Positions 1 to 8,027 of a DNA stretch of 64,000 nucleotides are shown here, piece by piece. Location: NCBI GenBank assembly GCA_903825895.1, contig CAIKCI010000024.1, positions 1 to 64,000 on the forward strand, read 5' to 3'. Below the pieces are notes generated by a model. The model was not told the origin of the DNA. It did not search any database and saw only the letters and a list, made by a program, of their open reading frames with translations. Both the position numbers and the translations under genes were made by a program. Each line of letters starts with the position of its first letter. Positions within the stretch are counted from its first letter, which is position 1. Origin of the DNA: an uncultured Actinomycetes bacterium. Its GTDB lineage: Bacteria > Actinomycetota > Acidimicrobiia > Acidimicrobiales > RAAP-2.

Positions 1-121
1 CCACCGCCGCTCCTGCGGGTGCTCCATTCGTCATCATTACGAAGCCAAAGGCGATACCAAAAGTTGAAAACAGCATCATAGAAAGTGATGCAACGAAACT
101 ACCGAGTGATTTTTGAACCAT
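1..121 (-). CDS. Partial CDS: N-terminus of a secreted or membrane-anchored protein
   Basis: The gene runs off the left edge, so only about 40 codons are visible. Reading from the ATG at 121, the product begins MVQKSLGSFVASLSMM, continues with a hydrophobic stretch (residues about 9-30, rich in Leu, Phe, Met, Gly) and ends in an Ala/Gly-rich segment resembling a signal peptidase site (NGAPAGAA). This is the pattern of a Sec signal peptide or a single membrane anchor. No Shine-Dalgarno sequence stands out. The mature domain lies outside the window, so no function can be given. Confidence 0.55.
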   Translation of the reverse strand, partial: MVQKSLGSFVASLSMMLFSTFGIAFGFVMMTNGAPAGAAV

Positions 122-209
122 GATCTCAACGCCTTAGAAAGGCCGAGATCTACAACCCGGATAGCAATACCTTCTCACAGTCTTTGGGGAACTGGCCGTT
201 TCAAGCCGA

Positions 210-239
210 GAGGGGACCAAGCCGGCCTGTTTCCCCCTC
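210..239 (-). terminator. Possible hairpin terminator after tRNA-Val(CAC)
   Basis: GAGGGG at 210-215 can pair with CCCCTC at 234-239 across an 18-nt loop that itself contains GCCGGC. It lies 9 bp beyond the 3' end of the minus-strand tRNA gene, where a terminator or processing hairpin would sit. No clear U-tract follows, so this is a weak call. Confidence 0.3.
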
Positions 240-247
240 AGAATCGG

Positions 248-321
248 TGGGCGCTGCGGGACTCGAACCCACGACCTCAGCCGTGTGAAGGCTGCGCTCT
301 AACCAGCTGAGCTAAGCGCCC
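248..321 (-). tRNA. tRNA-Val (anticodon CAC)
   Basis: The minus strand folds into a standard cloverleaf of 74 nt: acceptor GGGCGCT paired with AGCGCCC, D-arm GCTC-AGCTGGTTA-GAGC, anticodon stem CAGCC/GGCTG with loop TTCACAC (anticodon CAC, valine), and T-arm GTGGG-TTCGAGT-CCCGC. The discriminator base is A. The 3' CCA is not encoded. A second valine tRNA with anticodon GAC lies at 21693-21766. Confidence 0.97.
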
Positions 322-402
322 TCAATCATTGTTGAGAGACCTCTAGGTTACTCTCTTCTCTGGCTTGCCTCGAAGCCGCTCATTTCCTATAGCCTCAGAG
401 TC

Positions 403-1176
403 GTGCCTGATGCGATGGAACCAGTGGAAGAGCCAGAATCCCACGAACCAACTTCGACTGATTCTCGAAGTTTCATGAGTCGACTGCTCAAGCCACCTAA
501 GAATGTTGATCCGAATCCCGAAGGTGAAACCTTTAACGTCATTCCGCCCGAGGACCGCAAAGAAGCCATGCGCATCCTTGAGCCTGGAGAGACAAAGATC
601 GGCTACCTCGCCTCAGGAATTGCCCTTCTCTTCTCGCTGCTTCTCACTGTCCCATTTATGTTCGGGCCAACCCAAACGACCCAAACGGCAAAGAAGGTAA
701 ACGGGGTCTGCCCAGCGACCTATGAGCTCATCAAAGGTGTCTGCACGCACTACGTCATTCGCCAACCCTCTTACTACATATTGCCGCTGGTGGTTTATCT
801 CATCTTTACCCTGGCGATCTTCGTGACGGTGCGAATGAAGCGCCGAGTTCCGGCATCGTTTGCTGCGATGTTGACTGGTGTTGCCTTCACCAGTACCTCA
901 ATCGCCATCGGTGCTCCCCTCTTGATCTTTGGAGGCTGGCTCTTCATTCGGGCACGTCGCATTCAGAAATTCGGCACCGCTGAACAAAAAGCGGTGACCG
1001 TTCTCGCACAGGAACAGCGCCTTGAGCGAAAAAACAATCCTCAGGCCTCTCGCAGGGATCGCCCCACCCGATCAGCTCGGCCGACCAAAAGCACGCCGCC
1101 AACCGGACCCGCTGTCTCAAAGCGCTATACGCCGCCGAAACCCAAACGCAAGAAACCGCCGGTTCAGCCCTCCTGA
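403..1176 (+). CDS. Membrane protein with a basic Pro-rich C-terminal tail, function unknown
   Basis: A 257-residue protein starting at GTG 403 (ATG 415 is an alternative). The N-terminus is acidic (EPVEEPES). Three or four hydrophobic segments follow: residues about 66-88, 124-146 and 151-182. Two cysteines flank a short loop (about residues 102-113). The last 50 residues are rich in Lys, Arg, Pro and Thr. I do not recognise a named family. The layout suits a small integral membrane protein with a charged cytoplasmic tail. Its 3' end overlaps the convergent TetR gene by 13 nt. Confidence 0.7.
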   Translation: MPDAMEPVEEPESHEPTSTDSRSFMSRLLKPPKNVDPNPEGETFNVIPPEDRKEAMRILEPGETKIGYLASGIALLFSLLLTVPFMFGPTQTTQTAKKVNGVCPATYELIKGVCTHYVIRQPSYYILPLVVYLIFTLAIFVTVRMKRRVPASFAAMLTGVAFTSTSIAIGAPLLIFGGWLFIRARRIQKFGTAEQKAVTVLAQEQRLERKNNPQASRRDRPTRSARPTKSTPPTGPAVSKRYTPPKPKRKKPPVQPS

Positions 1177-1769
1177 TCAGCTTCGATCACTAACGCGCTG
1201 CGGAGAAGGTCAATCACGTCCGCTCGGCGACGAACGAGCGATCTTGCCGTTGGCTCTTCGCCCAAGGCGCGCATTACCTCCACTTCGGTCACCATGCCAA
1301 TGACTGTCGAATACATTGCGAGAAGCAGCAAGCGAGGGTCGCTCTTCCTCATGCGTCCAGCCTCCATCTCGTCACTCAAGAACCCTGTCGCTCTCGCCAC
1401 CAGAGGATCAAGTGCTTCGGTCATCTGCGTGGCTGCGGGAGGTCCGAGGCGCGCAACTTCTCTCAAAAGACCGAGCAGTGCTGGCCGGCGCGCGGCCAAA
1501 CGAAAGACCGATCGCACGATTGCTTCGATTCGGTCCCACCCGTCACCCGCCTCTTCGAGGGCTGCTTCCAAGGCCTTGGAGAGTTCTTCGGCACTTCGCT
1601 GGATCACTGCCGCCATCAGGGCCTCTTTTGACGGAAACCAATAGAGGATCGTTTGTTTCGAGATTTCTAGGCGATCAGCCAGCGCGTCCAGCGACGTTGA
1701 GTCATAGCCGGAAGACCCAAAGGAATTAAGGGCTTCATCGAGAATCCGGTCCGCGGTGTTCGACGCCAT
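1164..1769 (-). CDS. TetR/AcrR-family transcriptional repressor
   Basis: A 201-residue regulator. The N-terminal TetR DNA-binding domain is clear: the helix-turn-helix runs through TSLDALADRLEISKQTILYW at about residues 24-44 and is followed by FPSKEALMAAV. The C-terminal two thirds is the helical ligand-binding domain typical of the family. It is divergent from the acyl-CoA reductase operon starting at 1816, with only 46 bp between the two start codons. That gap holds two copies of a palindrome, the first touching this gene's ATG, so autoregulation plus control of the operon is the natural inference. No Shine-Dalgarno sequence precedes the ATG, which suggests a leaderless mRNA. The ligand is unknown; given the operon, an acyl-CoA or fatty acid is plausible. 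Confidence 0.9.
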   Translation of the reverse strand: MASNTADRILDEALNSFGSSGYDSTSLDALADRLEISKQTILYWFPSKEALMAAVIQRSAEELSKALEAALEEAGDGWDRIEAIVRSVFRLAARRPALLGLLREVARLGPPAATQMTEALDPLVARATGFLSDEMEAGRMRKSDPRLLLLAMYSTVIGMVTEVEVMRALGEEPTARSLVRRRADVIDLLRSALVIEADQEG

Positions 1770-1783
1770 CTACCACATGGTAG
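1770..1783. promoter_or_regulatory. Candidate TetR operator, copy 1
   Basis: A perfect inverted repeat, CTACCA-CA-TGGTAG, directly upstream of the tetR start codon. With copy 2 it forms a pair whose centres are 23 bp apart, about two helical turns. Both copies are followed by the same ACA. The position in a divergent promoter next to a TetR gene makes it the likely binding site. Confidence 0.75.
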
Positions 1784-1792
1784 ACAAAATTC

Positions 1793-1806
1793 CTACCAGA
1801 TGGTAG
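1793..1806. promoter_or_regulatory. Candidate TetR operator, copy 2
   Basis: CTACCA-GA-TGGTAG, identical to copy 1 except for the central dinucleotide. It ends 9 bp before the ATG of the operon at 1816, so a bound repressor would cover the region where a leaderless or very short-leader transcript begins. Confidence 0.75.
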
Positions 1807-1815
1807 ACACTTCCG

Positions 1816-4218
1816 ATGGGCGTTTCTCAAACCCTTGCTGGCAAGCGATTCTTCGTGACCGGGGGCACCGGCTTTTTGGGCACTGCCCTGATCGAACGCA
1901 TCCTTCGCTCAATTCCCGATTCTTCTGTCGTTTTGCTCATTCGCCCGGGACGGCGAGCGACGCCAATGGATCGAGCCCTCAAAGAAATCGTGCGAAACGA
2001 CTGCTTTGATCGACTCAGAGACGAGTGGGGTGATGAGTTCCTCACTCGGATCGAGCAACGGGTCTTCGCCGTTGGCGGCGACGTCACCCGTGATCTCCTC
2101 GGCCTCGATGATGAGGGGCTATCTCTTCTCGCTACCTGCGATCTCATGATTCACTCCGCCGCAGCCGTCTCGTTTGACTCCCCTCTTGACCAGGCCGTTG
2201 AGATCAATCTCTTGGGCCCCTCACGGGTAGCCGACGCCATGGCTGTTGGGCGGACACTGGCGGCATCGTCAGGGACGTCAGGCCCCCAACATCTCATTGC
2301 GGTCTCCACGTGTTATGTGGCCAGTACCTTTCAAGGCGAAGCTAAAGAGCACCTCCTCGGCGATCATCGCTTTGACGTCGCCGTCGACTGGCACAGCGAA
2401 GTCGACACTGCCCGACGACTACGAAATGACCTCGAAGCAGAGTCCCGTCGTAGTCCAATCCAAGATGAAGTCACCAAGCGTGCGCGTCGAGAACTCGGCG
2501 CTGCGGGCAGTCACGTCGTTGCCATTCGTGCAGAAAAACTACGCGACGAGTGGGTACGCGAACGATTGGTTGAAGCGGGGAATACTCGATCCCGCGCGCT
2601 GGGCTGGCCAGACGCGTATCCGTATACGAAAGCCCTCGGGGAACGAGCCCTCGTTGAACAACATGGACCGAAGAGTACGAGCCCACTTCCGATTTCCATC
2701 GTGCGACCTTCTATTATCGAATCGTCGCTCTCGGAACCTGTCCCGGGATGGATTCGTGGCTTTCGTATGGCCGAGCCCATCATTATTTCCTATGCCCGTG
2801 GCCTGTTGCGCGAGTTCCCGGGTGTTCCCGAAGGAATCGTGGACGTCATTCCCGTCGACATGGTTGTCGCTGACATCATCGCCGTCGCCGCCCACGGTCC
2901 AGCCGACAGCGAGGTCGCGGTCTACCAAGTTGCTTCTGGTGTGCGCAACCCCTTGCGGTACGGGCACCTCGTCGAGCTCGTCCAGAGTTGGTTTACCGAG
3001 CGCCCACTCTACGACGATCAAGGCCAGCCCATTAGTGTGCCGGAATGGTCATTTCCTGGCCGCGGACGAGTCCAGCGCCAACTCAAGCGGGCGACCAGTA
3101 CCATCGACACGGTCGAACGAGTTCTGGGTGCATTGCCATTACGGGGAAAGCAAGCAGCTCTTTCTGCGCGACTGGAAGAAAATAACCAGACCGCCAAGCG
3201 AGCACTTGGCTACGTCGAGCTTTATGGTTCCTACTCCGAAACCGAAGCGCGCTACAGGATCGATCGAAGCCTTGCCCTCTATGATGCATTTGACGACGCC
3301 GACCGGGAACTCTTTAACTTTGATCCGTTAACCATTAATTGGGATTCCTACGTCTATGACGTCCACCTTCCCTCGGTCGTGAAACACGCTCGGGTTCGGA
3401 CTGCCCCTGGAACCCAAGTTATGGCTGACCGCCAAGACCGGGGACGTGCCGCCGTCCTTTCGCCAGATCGCCAGTTGGCCGTCTTTGACCTTGAGCACAC
3501 CCTGATGGCCTCAAATGTCGTCGATACCTACGCCTGGCTCGCTTCTCGTCATTTACCTCTGTCCGAGCGTGTGGCCTTCGTCGCTGAACTCGTCAAGAAC
3601 GGACCACAATTGCTGGCCCTTGATCGACGCGACCGAGGGGACTTTCTTCGCACCTTTTATCTGCGCTACAAGGGGGCGTCGGTCGAACAACTTCGCAGCG
3701 ACTCCTGGGAACTCTTCAACGAACAACTTCTCTTGCGTTCTTACCCAGAAGGCATTGCCCGAGTGCGTGAACATCGCCGCTTAGGCCACCGCACCTTATT
3801 GATTACAGGAGCCCTCGATCTGGTCGTCGAGCCACTTGCACCACTCTTTGATGACGTTATCTGCGCAAAACTCGGCGTGGAAAACGGGCGTCTGACTGGT
3901 CGTATGGAAGAGTTGCCCCCCATCGGCGAAGCCCGCGCCAACGTGCTCGAAGAGTACGCCGACACCCATGGACTGAAACTTTCAGAGTCTGTGGCCTATG
4001 CCGACTCCGCCTCTGACTTGGCGCTCCTCGAAGCCGTTGGCTTCCCCGTGGCTGTCAACCCAGAATCCCGATTGGCACTCATCGCCCGGCGACGAGGCTG
4101 GTTAGTTGAGGATTGGGCGCGAGCAAAGGGCGGCTCATCACGATCAGTTCCCTTGGGTCGCTTTGACACCACGGCTCCAGGCGCGTCGAGAACTATTGCT
4201 CGGAGGTTCACCCGATGA
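1816..4218 (+). CDS. Fatty acyl-CoA reductase-like SDR fused to a HAD-IB phosphatase domain
   Basis: An 800-residue two-part enzyme. Residues about 8-370 match the NAD(P)-binding domain of fatty acyl-CoA reductases: FVTGGTGFLG at 13-22, HSAAAVSFD, STCYVAS, and the catalytic YPYTK. Residues about 430-535 (FNFDPLTINWDSYVYDVHLP) resemble the FAR C-terminal domain. From about 553 a HAD-IB phosphatase domain follows: motif I is D558-L-E560-H-T, motif II is TGALD, motif IV is ADSASD. The second acid of motif I is Glu rather than the usual Asp. Expected chemistry is reduction of an acyl thioester to aldehyde or alcohol plus a phosphatase step; both are inferred. It is the first gene of a four-gene operon and its stop overlaps the next start (ATGA). 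There is no Shine-Dalgarno sequence before its ATG. Confidence 0.85.
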   Translation: MGVSQTLAGKRFFVTGGTGFLGTALIERILRSIPDSSVVLLIRPGRRATPMDRALKEIVRNDCFDRLRDEWGDEFLTRIEQRVFAVGGDVTRDLLGLDDEGLSLLATCDLMIHSAAAVSFDSPLDQAVEINLLGPSRVADAMAVGRTLAASSGTSGPQHLIAVSTCYVASTFQGEAKEHLLGDHRFDVAVDWHSEVDTARRLRNDLEAESRRSPIQDEVTKRARRELGAAGSHVVAIRAEKLRDEWVRERLVEAGNTRSRALGWPDAYPYTKALGERALVEQHGPKSTSPLPISIVRPSIIESSLSEPVPGWIRGFRMAEPIIISYARGLLREFPGVPEGIVDVIPVDMVVADIIAVAAHGPADSEVAVYQVASGVRNPLRYGHLVELVQSWFTERPLYDDQGQPISVPEWSFPGRGRVQRQLKRATSTIDTVERVLGALPLRGKQAALSARLEENNQTAKRALGYVELYGSYSETEARYRIDRSLALYDAFDDADRELFNFDPLTINWDSYVYDVHLPSVVKHARVRTAPGTQVMADRQDRGRAAVLSPDRQLAVFDLEHTLMASNVVDTYAWLASRHLPLSERVAFVAELVKNGPQLLALDRRDRGDFLRTFYLRYKGASVEQLRSDSWELFNEQLLLRSYPEGIARVREHRRLGHRTLLITGALDLVVEPLAPLFDDVICAKLGVENGRLTGRMEELPPIGEARANVLEEYADTHGLKLSESVAYADSASDLALLEAVGFPVAVNPESRLALIARRRGWLVEDWARAKGGSSRSVPLGRFDTTAPGASRTIARRFTR

Positions 4219-5477
4219 AAGCATTGATCATTGAAAGAAAGGTCTCTCGCTTTGCTGCTGCTCGGCTCGTCTCGTCGTTCGGATCGGGTCGTGGTGCTGC
4301 GCTCGGGCCATTGCGGCTCTTCGACACACCAGCCCCCAAAGATCTTGGTCCGGGATGGTTCAGCGTGACTCCAGTTCTCGCTGGAATATGTGGGAGTGAC
4401 CTTGCGACCGTCGACGGACGCTCCAGCCACTACTTCGAGCACCTCGTCAGCTTTCCTTTCGTCCCCGGCCACGAAGTGCTCGGCGTGATGAACGAAGCGG
4501 GCTTTGATGCTTTTGGCGATCCATTGCTGGAAGGCGATCGGGTCGTCCTGCAACCCGTTCTCGGTTGTGCTGCTCGCGGTATTCAACTTTGTGATGCATG
4601 TCGCGAGGGGGACGTGGGACGCTGTCAGTTTCTCAACGTTGGTCATATTCGAGCGGGATTGCAGACTGGCTACTGCGCCGACACTGGTGGGGGGTGGAGT
4701 GAAGGGCCGCTGCGAGCGCATCAATCTCAGTTGTACAAGGTCCCCGATGCACTGAGCGACGACGACGCCGTCACCATCGAACCCATGGCCTGCGCGCTGC
4801 ACGGAGCGCTGCGGGCTCACCACAGCGGATCCTCCACCGTTGCCGTTCTTGGAGCCGGGACTCTTGGTCTCGGCGTCGTTGCTGCCTTTGCCTTTCTGGC
4901 CGCCACCGGCCGCAGTCCTCGACCATCTCGCCTCATTGTGGGAGCTCGCTACCCCTCTCAGCGTGCGGTGGCTAAGCACCTCGGTGCTGACGAAGCAGTA
5001 CCCACCGATCAACTCGCACGATCGGTGCGCATGGCAACTCGCTCGATGATCAGCGGGAAGTCCAACGGAAAAATGGGCCCTCTCACGGGAGGGGCGGATA
5101 TCGTCATCGACTGTGTCGGCAGTGCTGAATCGCTGAAAGAGTCGCTGGAGATCGTGGCCCCTGGTGGCCGGATTGTCATGATCGGTATGCCCGGAAAAGT
5201 GAACGTTGATCTCGCCGGGCTTTGGCAGCGAGAGGTTGAGATCGTCGGAGCGTACGCCTATGGCGTTGAGCATCTCGATGGCGTGACCGTCCCGACGTTC
5301 TCGTTGGCGATGGAGATGGTGGCCCACCATCACACCGGAACTCTGGTTTCAGCGCACTACCCCATCGATCGATTTGAAGAGGCGCTAGCCCACGCGGGAG
5401 CCGCAGGCCCGCGAGGTGCAGTGAAGATTGTGTTCGACCTAGGCCGCAAAAAGGCCACTGAGAAAAAGGAGGGCTGA
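4215..5477 (+). CDS. Zinc-dependent medium-chain alcohol dehydrogenase
   Basis: A 420-residue MDR-family dehydrogenase. The catalytic zinc region is visible as AGICGSD and PGHEVLG. A cysteine-rich structural-zinc loop follows (GCAARGIQLCDACREGDVGRC, though the first Cys spacing is unusual). The nucleotide-binding Rossmann motif is VLGAGTLGLG, and GGADIVIDCVGS follows. It resembles threonine/sorbitol-type dehydrogenases. The gene overlaps its upstream partner by 4 bp and ends 1 bp before the next, so it is translationally coupled. In this operon it may interconvert a long-chain alcohol and aldehyde made by the reductase, but the substrate cannot be read from sequence. Confidence 0.88.
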   Translation: MKALIIERKVSRFAAARLVSSFGSGRGAALGPLRLFDTPAPKDLGPGWFSVTPVLAGICGSDLATVDGRSSHYFEHLVSFPFVPGHEVLGVMNEAGFDAFGDPLLEGDRVVLQPVLGCAARGIQLCDACREGDVGRCQFLNVGHIRAGLQTGYCADTGGGWSEGPLRAHQSQLYKVPDALSDDDAVTIEPMACALHGALRAHHSGSSTVAVLGAGTLGLGVVAAFAFLAATGRSPRPSRLIVGARYPSQRAVAKHLGADEAVPTDQLARSVRMATRSMISGKSNGKMGPLTGGADIVIDCVGSAESLKESLEIVAPGGRIVMIGMPGKVNVDLAGLWQREVEIVGAYAYGVEHLDGVTVPTFSLAMEMVAHHHTGTLVSAHYPIDRFEEALAHAGAAGPRGAVKIVFDLGRKKATEKKEG

Positions 5478-5478
5478 G

Positions 5479-7068
5479 GTGAACCCTCGTCCAGGCTTCG
5501 TTTTAGAAGTAGACCGCTCGACTCCCCCGACATTGATGTGGAAGGGGGAAAGCTTTGGTCTCCAAAAACTCCCCACCGGCTCCCGCATTGTCTACGCCCC
5601 CGAGCCATTCGACGCGCTTGAAGACCCTCAAGGTGCTATTCGTGATGCCCTCGAAAACCCTACCGGGGATCAAAAGCCACTCTCTGCGTTGCTGTTTGCT
5701 GGCATGCGCTTGACCATCTGTTTTGACGACATCTCATTGCCACTTCCTCCGATGCTTGCTCCTGACATCCGTCAAATGGTGATCGAAGCCGTCCTTGATC
5801 AAGCGGCCGAGTCCGGAGTCGATGACGTCGTCCTTATTGCCGCCCTTGCGCTGCACCGACGGATGACCGAACCCGAGCTGCGCCATGCTCTCGGTTCTCG
5901 GGTCTACGACGCGTTCGCTCCTCACGGCTTGCTCATGCAACACGACGCAGAGGACCCCTCGAACTTGATCCACCTTGGACAAACCGATCACGGCGAAGAC
6001 GTTGAGATCAACAAGCGTGCAGCCGAGAGCGACCTCTTGGTGTACGTCAACATCAACTTGGTGGCCATGGATGGTGGACACAAATCTGTCGCTACTGGAC
6101 TCGCGAGTTACAAGAGCCTTCGTCACCACCACAATCCCAAGACCATGCGCCACTCCAAGTCGTTCATGCATGCGCCAAGTTCTGAGTTGCACAGTGCCAA
6201 TTGGCGTATGGGGCGCTTGATCAAGGACAGCGGCGTCAACATCTTCCAAATCGAGACAACGCTCAACACCAACACCTTTCCCGAATCATTCCAATTCCTT
6301 CAAAAGCGAGAGTGGGAGTGGGGGATCAAGGACCGCATGGCCTTTGCCGCTTCGTCGAGAGCACTGGACCTCGCTCCTCGCAAAATGGCGCGTAATATTC
6401 TCCAAGGCATCAAAGCCCCCCATGCCCTGCGGACGGTCTATGCCGGAGAAGTCGAAGCCGTCCACGAAAAGATCACGGCTGATGTCTGGGAACAACAGGG
6501 TGTAGCCGTCTCTGGACAGACCGACATTGTCACCATGGGCCTGCCCTACATCTCGCCGTACAACGTGAACTCGATCATGAATCCTATTCTCGTGGCGTGT
6601 TTAGGCCTGGGCTACTTCTTCAACTCGTACCGCGGAAAGCCTGTCGTGCGAGAAGGGGGTGTTGCCATTCTCTTCCACCCCACGCGACCTGAGTTCCACC
6701 CAGGCCATCACCCGAGCTACATCGACTTCTTCGAACAAGTCCTCACCGAGACCACCGATCCAGTCGTGATGAGCGAGCGCTATGAAGAGGCCTACGCCAC
6801 CGACCCTTGGTACATTCATCTCTACCGAACCGGCCACGCCTACCACGGAGTTCATCCGTTCTACATGTGGTACTGGTGTTCGCACGCCATGGAGCATCTC
6901 TCGAAAGTCATCATCGTCGGTGGCGATCCCGCCACCGTACGCCGCCTGGGCTTCCAGTCAGCGACCACCCTTGACGACGCGTTGGAGATGGCCAAGGACT
7001 CAGTCGGTATGTCGCCGACCATCACCCATTTGCACACGCCTCCTCTCCTGATGGCAGATGTGACGTGA
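5479..7068 (+). CDS. LarA-like protein (nickel-pincer lactate racemase superfamily, DUF2088)
   Basis: A 529-residue protein starting at GTG 5479. The N-terminal half matches the LarA fold: FDDISLPLP at about 82-90, ALHRRMTEPEL at 125-135, and GGHKSVATG at 199-207. K202 is exactly 16 residues before H218, matching the K184/H200 spacing that holds the nickel-pincer cofactor in LarA, and H126 matches catalytic H108. The position of LarA H174 (10 residues before the Lys) is Ile192 here, so one of the two acid-base histidines appears absent. LarA enzymes epimerise 2-hydroxyacids. No larB, larC or larE cofactor genes are in the window. It is longer than LarA (about 425 residues), with extra C-terminal sequence. 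Its role beside an acyl reductase and acyltransferase is unknown. Confidence 0.72.
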   Translation: MNPRPGFVLEVDRSTPPTLMWKGESFGLQKLPTGSRIVYAPEPFDALEDPQGAIRDALENPTGDQKPLSALLFAGMRLTICFDDISLPLPPMLAPDIRQMVIEAVLDQAAESGVDDVVLIAALALHRRMTEPELRHALGSRVYDAFAPHGLLMQHDAEDPSNLIHLGQTDHGEDVEINKRAAESDLLVYVNINLVAMDGGHKSVATGLASYKSLRHHHNPKTMRHSKSFMHAPSSELHSANWRMGRLIKDSGVNIFQIETTLNTNTFPESFQFLQKREWEWGIKDRMAFAASSRALDLAPRKMARNILQGIKAPHALRTVYAGEVEAVHEKITADVWEQQGVAVSGQTDIVTMGLPYISPYNVNSIMNPILVACLGLGYFFNSYRGKPVVREGGVAILFHPTRPEFHPGHHPSYIDFFEQVLTETTDPVVMSERYEEAYATDPWYIHLYRTGHAYHGVHPFYMWYWCSHAMEHLSKVIIVGGDPATVRRLGFQSATTLDDALEMAKDSVGMSPTITHLHTPPLLMADVT

Positions 7069-8027
7069 GTAATCCGGTGGTCAAAAAGATTCGCTCGTTG
7101 CGATTCCCATTTGTCGCTCCGACTTGGCCCTCATCACTCTCTCGTCCGGCACCAAAGCGCAACGTTGGCCTTGACTACGACACGGCCTGGGCTCGGCGCT
7201 ATCCCGCACGATTAGTCCGTGCGATCTTTACGGACTTCATCTCGTCGCCACTCGTGCGTACCATCGCTCCCACCACCGTGACCGGCGCTGATTCGCTCAC
7301 GCCCCTTCACGGACCCGTCATCTTTGCGGCAAACCACAACAGCCATGCCGACACGGCCGTGTTGCTTAGTGCTATTCCTCTTCACCTTCGCCACAAAGTT
7401 GTCGTCGCCGCTGCTTCAGATTTCTTCTTCGACACCACCACGAAAGCCACCGTGATGTCGTTGATCTTGGGCGCGATCCCCATCGAACGATCGAAGGTCA
7501 ATCGTCGTTCTGCGCTCACTGCCCTCGAACTCTTGGACCAAGGATGGAGCGTCATCATCTACCCCGAAGGCGGCAGGAGTCCAGATGGTTGGATGCACGA
7601 CTTCAAGGGTGGCGCGGCATACCTGTCGGTGCGCTCACACGCTCCCGTCGTTCCCGTCTTCATTGACGGGACGGCTCGAGTCCTGCCGAAATCACCTCTC
7701 GCCGAAGGCGACGCTCCAGGCGGATCGGGATCTGAATCTCGCCGAGGCGGTCGCTTGGTCCGTCACCCCGTCACCATTACTTTTGGGCGACCACTTCGAC
7801 CAGGTCCCAACGATGATGCTCGCCGCTTCGGCCCTCTTATCGAAGAGGCGGTCAGTCGTTTGGGTAGAGAAGTGGCCAGTGATTATTGGCAGGCCCGACG
7901 CAGTCCCAGTCCGGAACTCACTCATGGTCCACAGGCAACTGCGTGGAGGAGATCGTGGGCACGACCTCCGGCCATCAAGGTTTCCGAAAGGATCCCGCGC
8001 GATTCGTGGCCCACATCATCTCGTTAA
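7065..8027 (+). CDS. 1-acyl-glycerol-3-phosphate acyltransferase-like protein (PlsC family)
   Basis: A 320-residue PlsC-family acyltransferase starting at GTG 7065, which overlaps the upstream stop (GTGA). The catalytic NHxxxxD motif is NHNSHAD at about residues 90-96, and the substrate-binding motif is EGGRSPDG at about 168. PVVPVFIDGT is also typical. It would transfer an acyl group to a glycerol-phosphate-type or related acceptor at the membrane. It closes the TetR-linked operon and fits a lipid-making role. The Ser/Arg/Pro-rich last 40 residues overlap the convergent gatD gene by 12 bp. Confidence 0.87.
   Translation: MSNPVVKKIRSLRFPFVAPTWPSSLSRPAPKRNVGLDYDTAWARRYPARLVRAIFTDFISSPLVRTIAPTTVTGADSLTPLHGPVIFAANHNSHADTAVLLSAIPLHLRHKVVVAAASDFFFDTTTKATVMSLILGAIPIERSKVNRRSALTALELLDQGWSVIIYPEGGRSPDGWMHDFKGGAAYLSVRSHAPVVPVFIDGTARVLPKSPLAEGDAPGGSGSESRRGGRLVRHPVTITFGRPLRPGPNDDARRFGPLIEEAVSRLGREVASDYWQARRSPSPELTHGPQATAWRRSWARPPAIKVSERIPRDSWPTSSR

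Noticed and set aside
113-310. Plus-strand ORF across tRNA-Val(CAC)
   Set aside because: It overlaps a well-folded tRNA on the other strand and has no family resemblance.
2246-3331. 361-codon ORF inside the acyl reductase gene, other frame
   Set aside because: It is fully covered by a recognised protein and has a scrambled, Ser/Arg-rich composition typical of a shadow frame.
3996-5333. 445-codon minus-strand ORF opposite the dehydrogenase
   Set aside because: It crosses two clear genes antisense and shows no domain; long shadows are expected at this GC content.
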